From positions 372,001-436,000 of the forward strand of contig CALGAP010000009.1 in assembly GCA_937958995.1 (NCBI GenBank): a stretch of 64,000 bases of DNA. Direction: 5' to 3'. Below the pieces are notes generated by a model. That model did not search any database. It had not been told where the DNA came from and saw only the letters and a list, made by a program, of their open reading frames with translations. Source of the stretch: an uncultured Chitinophagaceae bacterium. GTDB lineage: Bacteria; Bacteroidota; Bacteroidia; Chitinophagales; Chitinophagaceae. Below, in pieces: positions 25,030-34,485 of this stretch (its first letter is position 1; each line of letters begins with the position of its first letter). The translations under genes were made by a program, and so were the position numbers.

Positions 25030-27615
25030 TTACTTAGGATCCAGTGCCTGGCCAATGATATATGTCAGGTTCGAACGATGAGCTTTGGTTTCCTCATTGG
25101 TCGAAACCGCTGTGGCCAGTTGTGATTTTATTTTGCGCAGTGTGTACAACGCTGCGGCTTTGGCTACATCATCATATTGCGACGTCTTGGGATCAGCAAT
25201 CGTGATCAGCTGTTTGGTGAAGGCTGTCTGCAGGTACTGGCGATACACGTTTACATTGGTAGCCAGGTCGGCAGCAAAGATTCCCTTTTGCAGATCGCTT
25301 AATACGCTGGCAACGCTGTACTGGTTACCATAGAGACGAGTATTGGTAATACGTTGCAGGGTGGCCGGGTGCAAAATGTGCATCAAAGCGCCCTGGGAAG
25401 CTATAGCCGTCATATTGCTGGTGATGCGATAGTCGTCGCCGGCGTTATTCTGGTTAAAACCACGACGCTGCGGCTGCAGGTAAGCATATACCTCGGTGTC
25501 GGCTTTGTAGGCATCGGGGGCAAATACATATTTATTGAGAATTTCCACGGCTTTCTTCTGTGTTGCCAAAGGCACGGGTGTAAATGGCTTGTTGGCTGAA
25601 TTCTGCTCGGGGAAGCTTCTGTCAACATACACACCACCCACAAAACGGCTGATGGCAGAGATCATGTTAACACGTTGCGTCAGCAGGGCATTATACCTGG
25701 AACGCAACTCGTGGTATGATTGTCCGGGTTTACTGTATTTCTTCACCAGTTTGCCCATGGTAGTGTTCACCACTTTGAAACGCTCTTCGGCATAAGCGAT
25801 AGGATCACTACTCATATCGTTGATGTTCACGCGGGGATCCATGGCTTTACCGGGAGAACGCATATCATCACCGTCGTTGCCAAATGCCAGTTTGGGATCG
25901 GTGCTGCGGCTGAGAATTTTGTTTAAAGCAGCCTCCTCTTCTTCGGGCTTGAATGGCGTATAGCCATATTCGATAGCCCAGATGTCGTAAGGACCAGCCT
26001 TGGTAGTGTAATAATCACCCTGCTTGCTTCTGTCGGCAGAGACATTCACAGCAGGATAATCCATCACAGAACCGGTGAGACCCAGTTTGCGGGTGATTTC
26101 CTTATTATTCACTTCAGCGGGAGAAAGCATCTGGCTCGCTTTCATATTGTGGTTCAAGCCGAGTGTGTGACCCATTTCGTGCATCACAAGATAGATCAGG
26201 AATTGGCGGTGCATCTCCTTTACTTCGGCAGGTCCGGCATCGGTAGCATCCAGCACGGTCATGCCAGTAAGTAATTGGGCCTTCAGTTCGCTGGCGAGCG
26301 TGCAGTATTGGTGATGGTTATTCATACCTTGTACCTGCAACCTAGCCATGGAAGCGGTGACGTCGCTATTGAGCAATTCATCCAATATTGGTGTGGCACT
26401 GCCGCTGAACCATTCAATGGAAATATCGGCGCCGAGTATCTGGCCGGTTCTCGGGTTCACAAAGCTGGGACCGATAGCGCCATAAGTAGGTTGTGCTGAC
26501 GACACCCAGCGAATCACGTTGTAACGGATGTCGGCGGGATCCCAGTCGGCATCATCGGGCATTATTTTCATTACCACCGCGTTTTTGAAACCGGCTTTTT
26601 CAAACGCTTCGTTCCAGGCTTCGCCTGCTTCTTTAATAATCTGGCGGTATTCAACGGGTGTGGTGTTTTCTATCCAGTAAACGATGGGTTCTACCGGCTC
26701 GCTGATGGCCGCATTGGGATCTTTCTTCACCAGGTGCCAGCGGGTGATCATATCCTTGTATGGAGTTGGACTGATACTTGTCTGGTCGTTAACCTGTTGC
26801 ATGAAGTAACCCACGCGCGGGTCATCGCGGCGCGGACGGAAATCGTTCTTTGGCATTTCGATCAGGCTGTGCTGCATGCGCACGCGTACATAACGGTTAT
26901 CGGCAATCGCAGAGCCACCGTTGATAAGCGGAGCGGGGTTATCGTATGCCAGGTCAACCACGATATCGGTATTGTTGGGGAATGACCGTACCTGGTGAAC
27001 GCGCGATTTGGTGGGATTGAGGTTGCCCAGGTTCCATATCTGCATGGCCAGGGGACCGGGGGGAATAACGGGTTTTACCGGGTCGAGCTTATCGCTCACG
27101 AAAAGCGCGTCGGCATTGACGAGGTAACCGTCATCGTCCTGGCTGGTGATCTTTTCTGCCACGATCACTGCTTCGGGCTTATCCACGTTGGCTGTCTTGC
27201 TCACCGCATTGTTGGGATCGTACCAGAAGTTGGTGTTCACGCGCACAAACTCCAGCTTGTCGTACGATTTCTGCACTTTAAACACAAAGGTTTCGCGGTG
27301 CATGCTTTGGTTCAGGTACAGGCTGTTAGGACCATTGATGGAAAAACTCTGGTAGATGTATTCCTTGTCCAACTGGTCTTTTTTTACATATAACTGAAGG
27401 CTGCCTGTGGTGGTATCCTGGTACACGGTAAACATACCGTCGATCTTTCTGCTTGCTTTCACTTTATCGGTGATGCCCGCAGGCTTTTTTGGCTTTGATG
27501 TGTCTGCTACCGCCGGTGTCGGGGGAGCTGCAGTTGTTTTCGATTTGTCCTGGGCAGTGGCGGTTATGGCAGTCATACCCGACGCTACCAGCAGGACCAG
27601 GAGAAATTTTTTCAT
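25030..27615 (-). CDS. secreted zinc-dependent metalloprotease (DUF5117/DUF4953 type)
   Basis: 861 residues with signal peptide MKKFLLVLLVASGMTAITATAQ. The zinc site HEMGHTLGLNH is at residues 479-489, the HExxHxxGxxH metzincin-like signature, preceded by FLIYLVMHE. N-terminal motifs (FTVYQDTTTGSLQLYVKKDQL, EYIYQSFSINGP) and the catalytic region (YWIENTTPVEYRQIIKEAGEAWNEAFEKAGF) match the DUF5117-DUF5118-DUF4953 family common in Bacteroidota. It should be periplasmic or secreted; the substrate is unknown. It stands alone between the long inverted repeat and a divergent small membrane protein gene. Confidence 0.92.
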   Translation of the reverse strand: MKKFLLVLLVASGMTAITATAQDKSKTTAAPPTPAVADTSKPKKPAGITDKVKASRKIDGMFTVYQDTTTGSLQLYVKKDQLDKEYIYQSFSINGPNSLYLNQSMHRETFVFKVQKSYDKLEFVRVNTNFWYDPNNAVSKTANVDKPEAVIVAEKITSQDDDGYLVNADALFVSDKLDPVKPVIPPGPLAMQIWNLGNLNPTKSRVHQVRSFPNNTDIVVDLAYDNPAPLINGGSAIADNRYVRVRMQHSLIEMPKNDFRPRRDDPRVGYFMQQVNDQTSISPTPYKDMITRWHLVKKDPNAAISEPVEPIVYWIENTTPVEYRQIIKEAGEAWNEAFEKAGFKNAVVMKIMPDDADWDPADIRYNVIRWVSSAQPTYGAIGPSFVNPRTGQILGADISIEWFSGSATPILDELLNSDVTASMARLQVQGMNNHHQYCTLASELKAQLLTGMTVLDATDAGPAEVKEMHRQFLIYLVMHEMGHTLGLNHNMKASQMLSPAEVNNKEITRKLGLTGSVMDYPAVNVSADRSKQGDYYTTKAGPYDIWAIEYGYTPFKPEEEEAALNKILSRSTDPKLAFGNDGDDMRSPGKAMDPRVNINDMSSDPIAYAEERFKVVNTTMGKLVKKYSKPGQSYHELRSRYNALLTQRVNMISAISRFVGGVYVDRSFPEQNSANKPFTPVPLATQKKAVEILNKYVFAPDAYKADTEVYAYLQPQRRGFNQNNAGDDYRITSNMTAIASQGALMHILHPATLQRITNTRLYGNQYSVASVLSDLQKGIFAADLATNVNVYRQYLQTAFTKQLITIADPKTSQYDDVAKAAALYTLRKIKSQLATAVSTNEETKAHRSNLTYIIGQALDPK

Positions 27616-27776
27616 ACATGGAAAATTTTGGTCGGGAAATATACAACCCTGTTTGGGTAAGGCAGGCCAGGAAAAGGATGGATGTATGAAATTCGACGGT
27701 TACCGGCAACTGGGCCTGGAAAAGGCTGTGGCAACTGGGTAGTATACCCCGGAACAGCGGTCAGGGAATCTTGTCG

Positions 27777-27784
27777 TAATTTTG
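27777..27784 (+). promoter_or_regulatory. -7 element for the small membrane protein gene
   Basis: TAATTTTG matches TAnnTTTG exactly; a start near 27790 leaves about 20 bases before the ATG at 27811. No clear -33 TTTG is present. Confidence 0.55.
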
Positions 27785-27810
27785 CCCTTACCATTATAAA
27801 AAACAGCCCG

Positions 27811-27978
27811 ATGGGATTCTTACGGCAATTAGCTGAATACTTCTATATCAAGAAACGCGACCCGAATGCGCCGCATACAAAATGGATGAAGTACATGCAC
27901 GGGATCAACAGGATTTCACTGTTTATGTTTATCCTGGCGTTGATAATTATCATAATAAAGATGCTGACGAAGAAGTAG
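27811..27978 (+). CDS. small single-span membrane protein
   Basis: 55 residues from ATG 27811, chosen because an exact -7 promoter box lies about 27 bases upstream; the frame extends further but over non-coding sequence. The N-terminal half is basic and aromatic (FLRQLAEYFYIKKRDPNAPHTKWMKYMHGINR) and the C-terminal half is one hydrophobic span (ISLFMFILALIIIIIKML). Short proteins of this design, possibly the DUF6728 group (from memory, unverified), occur in Bacteroidota. No function is known. Confidence 0.65.
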   Translation: MGFLRQLAEYFYIKKRDPNAPHTKWMKYMHGINRISLFMFILALIIIIIKMLTKK

Positions 27979-28001
27979 GAGTGAAGTCTGAAATAATGCG
28001 C

Positions 28002-29111
28002 TTATTTCTTCAGGAATTCAACAATACGCTTTGCCGCCTTTGCCGAAGCATTTCCTCCCTGGCTCAGCAGTTGCTTTAACTCCGCATAATCTGCCTGCAA
28101 CTGTTTTTTCCTGGCTTCGTTGTGCAGCAATTCATCTAATTCCTTACGGCAATTTTCTACAGTCAGTTGGTCCTGGATCAATTCTGTTACCACCAGCCTG
28201 TCCATAATCAGGTTTACCAGCGAAATGTATTTCACTTTGATCAGCCGCTTCGCTATCTGGTAGGAGATGTTGCTTCCTTGATAACAGACTACTTCCGGCA
28301 CGCCAAACAAGGCCGTCTCCAGCGTAGCCGTACCCGAGGTAACCAAAGCGGCACTCGATTTTTTCAGCAGCGCATAGGTTTGATCGCTCACTGATTTCAC
28401 ATGCGGGTAGAGGCGTAATATTTCCTGGTAAAAACTATCTTCCTGTCCCGGTGCTTTGGCTACCACGAATTGATAGTCGGGAAAATGCTTGCTTACTTCC
28501 AGCATCACCGGGAGTTTTTTCAGAATTTCCTGTTTCCTGCTGCCGGGCAATAAAGCAACAATTGGTTTTTCCCCCAACTCTAAACCCGGCCCCTCCAACC
28601 TGTAACCCTCCACCACTTCCACCAGGGGGTGACCTACATATTCCACTTCCCAGTTCCATTTATTTTTAAAATAATCTTTTTCGAAGGGAAGAATCACGAG
28701 CATCTTGTCGATGTTCACCCTCATTTTTTTCACCCTGTTTTCTTTCCAGGCCCATACCTGGGGCGAGATGTAATAAATCACTTTCAGCCCGTGCTGCCGC
28801 GCCCATTCAGCAATGCGCAGGTTAAACCCGGGGTAGTCGATCAGTATAAGCGTATCAGGTTTGAATTGCAGTATATCTTGCTTGCAAAACTTCAGGTTGC
28901 GGAGAATGGTGCCGAGGTTTTTCACCACCTCATAGAAACCCATGAAGGCAAGGTCGCGGTAATGTTTTACCAGCTCGCCACCGGCTTGTTGCATGCGGTC
29001 GCCGCCCCAGCAGCGGATGACCGCTTCCCTATCGAGTTTGCGAATTTCTTTGATCAGGTTGCTCCCGTGGAGATCACCGGAAGCCTCGCCGGCTATGATG
29101 TAATAGCGCAT
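28002..29111 (-). CDS. lpxB: lipid-A-disaccharide synthase
   Basis: Transfers the glucosamine unit of UDP-2,3-diacylglucosamine to lipid X to make the lipid A disaccharide at the inner membrane. 369 residues, normal GT19 length: IAGEASGDLHGSNL at the N-terminus, GFYEVVKNLGTILRNL, LIDYPGFNLRIAEWARQHG, YYISPQVWAWKENRVKKM and LLPGSRKQEI, then SGTATLETALFGVPEVVCYQ. It is the third gene of a surE-membrane protein-lpxB run on the minus strand. Its presence confirms a lipopolysaccharide-bearing outer membrane. Confidence 0.97.
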   Translation of the reverse strand: MRYYIIAGEASGDLHGSNLIKEIRKLDREAVIRCWGGDRMQQAGGELVKHYRDLAFMGFYEVVKNLGTILRNLKFCKQDILQFKPDTLILIDYPGFNLRIAEWARQHGLKVIYYISPQVWAWKENRVKKMRVNIDKMLVILPFEKDYFKNKWNWEVEYVGHPLVEVVEGYRLEGPGLELGEKPIVALLPGSRKQEILKKLPVMLEVSKHFPDYQFVVAKAPGQEDSFYQEILRLYPHVKSVSDQTYALLKKSSAALVTSGTATLETALFGVPEVVCYQGSNISYQIAKRLIKVKYISLVNLIMDRLVVTELIQDQLTVENCRKELDELLHNEARKKQLQADYAELKQLLSQGGNASAKAAKRIVEFLKK

Positions 29112-29189
29112 GAAGCGAAGATAAGTGTGAATATTGAATTTGAATTTGAACAGGGAATCTGAATGTGAACAGACAAATCACCGCGGTGG

Positions 29190-29486
29190 CTACAGTAAAT
29201 ATTTGATCAGCAGGGCAGTGATGGCGTAAATCAAGGTGATGGCGAAGATGCCTTTGGCGGTCTTGTCGCGGCGGGTGTTGACGTAAATGGTGAAGAGTGC
29301 GATGTTGGCTACGAGGCAGGTAACTGAGATGGCGGTGACCAGGTTTTTGTTGGTGGCCACGGCATGCATCATATCTCCGACAGAATAGAGGGGGTAAAAT
29401 TTTACAAAATAATATACGACCAGACTAATCAGGGGTGCCAGGAAGCCCAGCACGATGCCCAGGCGGAGATCGTCTCGTTTTAACAT
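29190..29486 (-). CDS. hypothetical three-span membrane protein between surE and lpxB
   Basis: 98 residues with three hydrophobic stretches (LGIVLGFLAPLISLVVYYFV, LVTAISVTCLVANIALFTIYV, IFAITLIYAITALLIKYLL) separated by short polar loops, a basic N-terminus (MLKRDDLR) and NTRRDKTAKG after span 2. No family recognised. Its ATG overlaps the surE stop (TGATG), so it is translated with surE, and lpxB follows after 78 bases. The neighbours suggest an envelope-related role but nothing specific. Confidence 0.8.
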   Translation of the reverse strand: MLKRDDLRLGIVLGFLAPLISLVVYYFVKFYPLYSVGDMMHAVATNKNLVTAISVTCLVANIALFTIYVNTRRDKTAKGIFAITLIYAITALLIKYLL

Positions 29487-30265
29487 CAGAGTTTCCAGGT
29501 TTTTTCTAGTTTTTCTTTAAGAACGTAATTCGTCATATCAAATTGCACGGGCACCACACTTACGTAGTTATTTTCCAATGCCCACACATCGGTATCTGTG
29601 CCTTCGTCGAAGTTCACAAATTCGCCGGTCAACCAGTAGTATTTTCTTCCGTGCGGGTCGTCGCGTTCTATGAAGTCTTCTTCGTATTTGGCATAAGCCT
29701 GCCTGCATATCCGCACTCCCCTGATCAGTTCATCACTCACAGGCGGGAAGTTTACATTCAGAATGGTATGCTTGTCGAGCGGCTTCTTCAACATCTGCTC
29801 CACAATCAGCCGCGCATACTTGCGCGCCGCCGCAAAGTCGGCTTCTATACTATAGTCGAGCAGCGAAAAACCAACAGAAGGTATGCTTTCAATGGCCGCC
29901 TCTACTGCTGCCGACATGGTGCCGGAATAAATTACGTTGATGCTGTGGTTGGCGCCATGATTAATGCCACTCAGGCAAAGATCGGGTTTGCGGTGTAGTA
30001 TCTTGTCAACAGCCAGCTTCACGCAATCAACCGGCGTACCCGAACATTGCCAGGCTTCTATTTCATCAAACAACTGCACCCGGTGCAGGCGCAGGGGCTG
30101 ACCAATGGTGATGGCATGTCCCATACCAGACTGCGGTTTATCGGGCGCCACCACTATAATCTTTCCAAGGTCCTTCACCGCCTCTACCAGGTTGCGGATG
30201 CCCGGAGCGGTAATCCCATCGTCGTTAGTTACCAGTATGATCGGCTCTTCTTGCTTCTTTGTCAT
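29486..30265 (-). CDS. surE: 5'/3'-nucleotidase SurE
   Basis: 259 residues from ATG 30265; the frame opens at a TTG at 30277. Metal-binding motif ILVTNDDGITAPG at the N-terminus, CSGTPVDCVKLAVDKIL, and LSGINHGANHSINVIYSGTMSAAVEA are the SurE hallmarks. The enzyme removes phosphate from nucleoside monophosphates and is linked to stationary-phase survival in other bacteria. It is the first gene of the three-gene run ending in lpxB. Confidence 0.96.
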   Translation of the reverse strand: MTKKQEEPIILVTNDDGITAPGIRNLVEAVKDLGKIIVVAPDKPQSGMGHAITIGQPLRLHRVQLFDEIEAWQCSGTPVDCVKLAVDKILHRKPDLCLSGINHGANHSINVIYSGTMSAAVEAAIESIPSVGFSLLDYSIEADFAAARKYARLIVEQMLKKPLDKHTILNVNFPPVSDELIRGVRICRQAYAKYEEDFIERDDPHGRKYYWLTGEFVNFDEGTDTDVWALENNYVSVVPVQFDMTNYVLKEKLEKTWKL

Positions 30266-30341
30266 ATCGAATGGCAAAAGTGGTGAAAAGTTGAGAAGTT
30301 AACAAGTTGAATCCTTGGCTACTGTGCAACCCCGCTCAATT

Positions 30342-30356
30342 TACCACTAAGTGGTA
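30342..30356. promoter_or_regulatory. 15-bp palindrome upstream of the sensor kinase gene
   Basis: TACCACT-A-AGTGGTA is a perfect inverted repeat 50 bases before the kinase start codon. Its half-site resembles the TACYNMT heptamers bound by NarL-type regulators, and the kinase's partner regulator two positions downstream is of that class. Confidence 0.5.
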
Positions 30357-30406
30357 TTCGACTGCCCTTAAAATGTAGTACCTTGAATGTTGGAAATTAC
30401 AACTGC

Positions 30407-33400
30407 GTGAAACCTCTCCTATACCTTGTGGTGTTGGCAGGGATTTGGCCCGCTGCCTGCGTTTATTGCCAGCACCAGCCTGTCCGCTTCGAGCACTGCT
30501 CGCTGCGGCAGGGACTCTCACAGGGGAGCGGCTATGCCATTACACAAGATCATCACGGTTATATCTGGATGGGCACTCAGCATGGCCTCAACCGCTTCGA
30601 CGGACACACCATCAGCGTATACTATAACGGTGATAAAGGTTATAGCGGCAGCAATTTTATCAATCACCTGCTCACCGACAGCGCGGGTAATGTATGGATC
30701 GCCTCTACCGGCGGATTGTCGGTGCTGGAAAATGCGTCCAGGCAATTCATGACGGTCAGTCGGTTAACACAACAAAAAACCGCACTCGACAGCATAGCCA
30801 TTCTTCAGTTATGGCAAGACAGCAAATACCGGGTATGGGCTTCAAGCACCGTGTCGGGCGTTTTCAGGGTAACGCATAAGAATGGCAGTTGGCAAATCGC
30901 GCAATTCCTGGGGCAAGGGCCTTATCGCGGTGGCGCTATTACGGAAGATAAAACGGGAAGAATATGGCTTTCCTCCCAACAGGATATTTTTTATTACGAT
31001 GAACAGGCGGGCCGTTTTGAGTTGTGTTACGTAAAAGGTATCAGCGGCCAAAAAGATATACGCGCCATTTTAGTGGATGCCGACAACCTTTTATGGGTGG
31101 CCACCTTTGACGATGGTATCTATATTATTTCACCCGATATTCGGGAGCCCGCCATCGTCAGGCATCTCTGTAAGGCTGCGCCGGGCAAAAGTTCGCTGGG
31201 CAGCAATGATATCACTTCTGTGTTGAAAGATTCCGACAACAATATCTGGATCGGTACGCGCAATGACGGGCTGAGTAAATACATTCATCAAACCGGCGAA
31301 ATCATACAGGTGCGACATGATGATGAAATTCCCGAAAGTCTTTCAAAGAATTTCGTGTTGTCGTTGTATGAAGACAACCAGGAAAATATCTGGGTGGGTA
31401 CCAGCGGCGGCGGATTTGACCGCTATGATCCGAAGAAAAGCCATTTTGAATTGTTCCGGCACACCGGTGGTCGCAGCAATGATGTGGGTGATAATATGAT
31501 ATTCTTCATCAAACGCCTGCCGCCGGGTTATATGTATTTCGGCACACAGTCGGCCGGGCTCGCGCGCTGGAACCAGGAAAAGAATGCATTTACGCGTTTT
31601 ACAAAAAATCCCGACAACCCCAACAGCCTGGTGCATAATACCGTGTACGATGTGGTAGCCGACGATGCAGGAAGACTATGGATAGCTACCTGGGGCGGCC
31701 TTTGCAGTTATGATGAATCGTTGCCTCCCGGCAAACGCTATAGCCGCTATAATAATGAAAGAAGCCAGGTTTCCCGGCTGTACAGCCTGCACAAACTGAA
31801 AAATGAAAACAAATTGTGGGTGAGCGGCGATAACGGCACATTCATTTTTGACATCAGCACGCGTCAATGGCTTGATTGGCCGGATGAGGAGATGTCCAGG
31901 CTGATCGGCACGCAATGCATTCGCGTGTTTTATGAAGATGATGCGGGCAATACCTGGATGGGCAGCACCGATAATGGCATCATCAGGTATAACCGGCAAA
32001 GCGGGAAGCTGAGTGTTATACCAGTGGCTGCGCCAAGTGTACGTTCTGTAGTGCGCAGCCTGCGGCCGGATGGTGACCAGTATTTGCGCGCAGGCACCGA
32101 CAATGGCTGGCTGAAGCTGGATATAGCCAATGAAGAAATCGCAGAGCGGTTTACTACTACCGATGGTCTTCCCGACAACGTAGTATACAGTATGGAAAAA
32201 GACCGCGATGGCAACTGGTGGATCAGCACCAACCGCGGACTGGCTTGTTATATGGTAAAACAAAAAACCTTCCGTGTATATGATGAGCGCGATGGTCTGC
32301 AGTCAAACGAATTCAACACCAACTGTTCCTGGGCCGATAGTTCGGGCATTATGTATTTCGGTGGTGTAAATGGTTTTAACGTGTTCGACCCTTTGCGTTT
32401 CAAACCGGGAAGTTATGCGGCGGATGTGCGGTTGACTGCCATCAGGCTATTCGACAGCACCTGGCTTTCTGACCTGGAAGCAGACCGCGTGCAGGAGCTA
32501 AGGCTGAAGCACTTTCAAAACTTTGTGTCGTTTGAATTCGTGGCGCTCGACTATTCCTTCAGCGATAAAGCCACCTATTACTACATGATGGAGGGCCTTG
32601 ACAAAACCTGGATGAGCAGCGGCTCGCGGCTTTATGTGAGTTATACAGGTCTGCAACCCGGTGAATACACCTTTAAGGTGATCTACCAGAACCGTGATGG
32701 TATTTACTCAAAAAATACTGCGAGCATAAAAATAATTATCAGTCCGCCCTGGTGGCTTACCTGGTGGGCCCTGGGTTTATATGTAATCGCAATAGTGGGT
32801 GTGGCGTATGGACTTTATCGCCGGCGTATCAATCAACTGAAGAAGAAGCAGGCTGAACAGATCAAGACTATGGTGGCCACGCAGGAAGATGAGCGCGAGC
32901 GCCTTTCGCGCGACCTGCACGATGATGTGGGCACCCGGCTTTCTGCCATTAAACTGTACATATCGTCGCTGGGAAAGAAGATTGACGAAAGGCAATTGGA
33001 CGAAGCGCGCAAACTGGCCGAAAACTCCGAGAGGCTGATTGACGAAACCATGGGCGACGTGCGCAAGATGCTGCTGAACCTGAGTCCGCAGGTACTGGAA
33101 GAATTCGGTTATGCTACAGCGGTGGAAGTACTGGTGAACAAGATCAACGAAACACGTTTGCTTAATTTTGACCTCGTGATGTTTGGGTTGAAACAAGGAT
33201 TACCCAAGGACCATGAACTGGTGCTCTACCGCATTACGCAGGAGCTGATCAATAATGTGTTGAAACATGCGGGCGCCAGCCGCGTATCGCTGCAGGTGGG
33301 GCACAGGGATGAAAAAATAATCCTGATGATCGAAGACAACGGCAAAGGATTTGATATAAAAGAGCATAAGAATGGTTATGGCTTAAAGAACCTCGAAGCG

Positions 33401-33508
33401 CGCACGCAGCTTCTTAAAGGACAGATGGAAATAGACTCAAAACCCGGCAAAGGAACCTGTGTACTGATTGAAATTCCCTATAAAATGAATGACCATGCCC
33501 GAGTATAA
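30407..33508 (+). CDS. beta-propeller sensor histidine kinase (Reg_prop, Y_Y_Y, HisKA_3)
   Basis: About 1033 residues from GTG 30407; the frame opens at TTG 30383 and no ATG fits. A signal peptide (LLYLVVLAGIWPAACVYC) is followed by a long periplasmic two-component propeller region with repeats of the type IWMGTQHGLNRFDG, VWIASTGGLSVLE, IWVGTSGGGFDRYDP and LWIATWGGLCSYDE. Next come a Y_Y_Y domain (LQPGEYTFKVIYQNRDGIYS), one membrane span (WWALGLYVIAIVGVAYGLY), a coiled segment and a NarL-class kinase. Phospho-acceptor H838 lies in SRDLHDDVGTRLSAIK; the ATPase motifs ITQELINNVLKHAGAS and DNGKGFD follow. It lacks the receiver and AraC domain of classical hybrid systems; the regulator is the next gene, overlapping by 20 bases. 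Confidence 0.95.
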   Translation: MKPLLYLVVLAGIWPAACVYCQHQPVRFEHCSLRQGLSQGSGYAITQDHHGYIWMGTQHGLNRFDGHTISVYYNGDKGYSGSNFINHLLTDSAGNVWIASTGGLSVLENASRQFMTVSRLTQQKTALDSIAILQLWQDSKYRVWASSTVSGVFRVTHKNGSWQIAQFLGQGPYRGGAITEDKTGRIWLSSQQDIFYYDEQAGRFELCYVKGISGQKDIRAILVDADNLLWVATFDDGIYIISPDIREPAIVRHLCKAAPGKSSLGSNDITSVLKDSDNNIWIGTRNDGLSKYIHQTGEIIQVRHDDEIPESLSKNFVLSLYEDNQENIWVGTSGGGFDRYDPKKSHFELFRHTGGRSNDVGDNMIFFIKRLPPGYMYFGTQSAGLARWNQEKNAFTRFTKNPDNPNSLVHNTVYDVVADDAGRLWIATWGGLCSYDESLPPGKRYSRYNNERSQVSRLYSLHKLKNENKLWVSGDNGTFIFDISTRQWLDWPDEEMSRLIGTQCIRVFYEDDAGNTWMGSTDNGIIRYNRQSGKLSVIPVAAPSVRSVVRSLRPDGDQYLRAGTDNGWLKLDIANEEIAERFTTTDGLPDNVVYSMEKDRDGNWWISTNRGLACYMVKQKTFRVYDERDGLQSNEFNTNCSWADSSGIMYFGGVNGFNVFDPLRFKPGSYAADVRLTAIRLFDSTWLSDLEADRVQELRLKHFQNFVSFEFVALDYSFSDKATYYYMMEGLDKTWMSSGSRLYVSYTGLQPGEYTFKVIYQNRDGIYSKNTASIKIIISPPWWLTWWALGLYVIAIVGVAYGLYRRRINQLKKKQAEQIKTMVATQEDERERLSRDLHDDVGTRLSAIKLYISSLGKKIDERQLDEARKLAENSERLIDETMGDVRKMLLNLSPQVLEEFGYATAVEVLVNKINETRLLNFDLVMFGLKQGLPKDHELVLYRITQELINNVLKHAGASRVSLQVGHRDEKIILMIEDNGKGFDIKEHKNGYGLKNLEARTQLLKGQMEIDSKPGKGTCVLIEIPYKMNDHARV

Positions 33509-34139
33509 CCTGCCAGTAGATATTCTGATTGCCGACGACCACCGCATTATGGTGGACGGGTTATATGGCATTTTAAAAGATGAAAAAAGTATAGGACAGA
33601 TCTATACTTCCTACAATGGCCGCGATGCCGTGAACCAGGCCTTGAGCCGCGAGGTGGATTGCGTGATCCTGGATATCAATATGCCCGAACTGAATGGCAT
33701 CGAAGCCGCGAAAATGATCAGGCAACAAAAGCCGCACGTGAAGATCATTATGGTGAGTATGCTTTGCGACAGCAGCATAGTGGGAAAGGCTCTGAAGGCG
33801 GGCGCCGACGCCTTTATTATAAAAAATACCGGTAAGGAAGAACTGCTGAAAGCCATTTCGCGGGTAATGAAAAATGAAAAATACATCAGCGCCGATCTTT
33901 CCTATGACCTGCTGCACAAGATGGGCCGCCCGGCCAGCGACAGCAGCCTGCACCTGACACAACGTGAAAAAGAAATTATCCGCTATATCGCCGAGGGACT
34001 GACCGCGCATGAAATAGCCGACCGGTTATTCATTAGTCATCGTACGGTGGACACACATCGGAAAAATATTCTGCAAAAACTCAACCTTAAGAACATCGCC
34101 GCGCTTACTCGTTATGCGGCCGACCACGATCTGCTTTAA
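33489..34139 (+). CDS. NarL/FixJ-family response regulator, partner of the propeller kinase
   Basis: 216 residues: receiver domain with acidic pocket IADDH, phospho-acceptor D62 in CVILDINMPELNG and conserved lysine in FIIKNTGK. A LuxR/GerE helix-turn-helix follows at the C-terminus (LTQREKEIIRYIAEGLTAHEIADRLFISHRTVDTHRKNI). Its ATG is within the end of the kinase gene (20-base overlap), so the two form a cognate pair. The palindrome in front of the kinase gene is a candidate autoregulatory site. Confidence 0.96.
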   Translation: MTMPEYNLPVDILIADDHRIMVDGLYGILKDEKSIGQIYTSYNGRDAVNQALSREVDCVILDINMPELNGIEAAKMIRQQKPHVKIIMVSMLCDSSIVGKALKAGADAFIIKNTGKEELLKAISRVMKNEKYISADLSYDLLHKMGRPASDSSLHLTQREKEIIRYIAEGLTAHEIADRLFISHRTVDTHRKNILQKLNLKNIAALTRYAADHDLL

Positions 34140-34208
34140 AGGTTTTCCATTACGTAAAATGGCGTATATAGAAAATACAGTGAAAGCGGTATTGACCGGC
34201 ATGCCACT

Positions 34209-34454
34209 ATGTGCCACATTTACCTTCCCAATATTCAGGCAGGCATGGAATTCAAGTACGAAGAACTCGTAGAAACCGAACTCATCATCGGTCGGCTGCT
34301 CGCGCAGGGATTAAGCATCGCTGCGATTTCTGAAGAAACAGAAATGAGCAGGCGCATTGTGTCGGCACATATCCGAAATATGAAAGTGAAACTTCACACG
34401 AAGGAGCTTTCTTCTTTGAGAAAGCTATTGCAAGACTGCTTGCCAGGGAAATAG
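34209..34454 (+). CDS. lone LuxR/GerE-like helix-turn-helix protein
   Basis: 81 residues, or 69 from a second ATG at 34245, which gives a cleaner start (MEFKYEELVETELIIGRLLAQGL). It aligns by eye with the HTH half of the preceding regulator (AAISEETEMSRRIVSAHIRNMKVKLHTKELSSLRKLL against AHEIADRLFISHRTVDTHRKNILQKL), but has no receiver domain. It could be a stand-alone DNA-binding protein or a modulator of the two-component system next to it. It lies on the same strand 69 bases after the regulator gene. Confidence 0.7.
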   Translation: MCHIYLPNIQAGMEFKYEELVETELIIGRLLAQGLSIAAISEETEMSRRIVSAHIRNMKVKLHTKELSSLRKLLQDCLPGK

Positions 34455-34485
34455 TAGCGTCTTAAGTCAAAAAAACGGTATAGAT

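Noticed and set aside
30383..30406. TTG at 30383 as start of the propeller kinase
   Set aside because: GTG 30407 gives a proper signal peptide start (VKPLLYLVVLAG) and leaves more room after the palindrome; TTG is not excluded.
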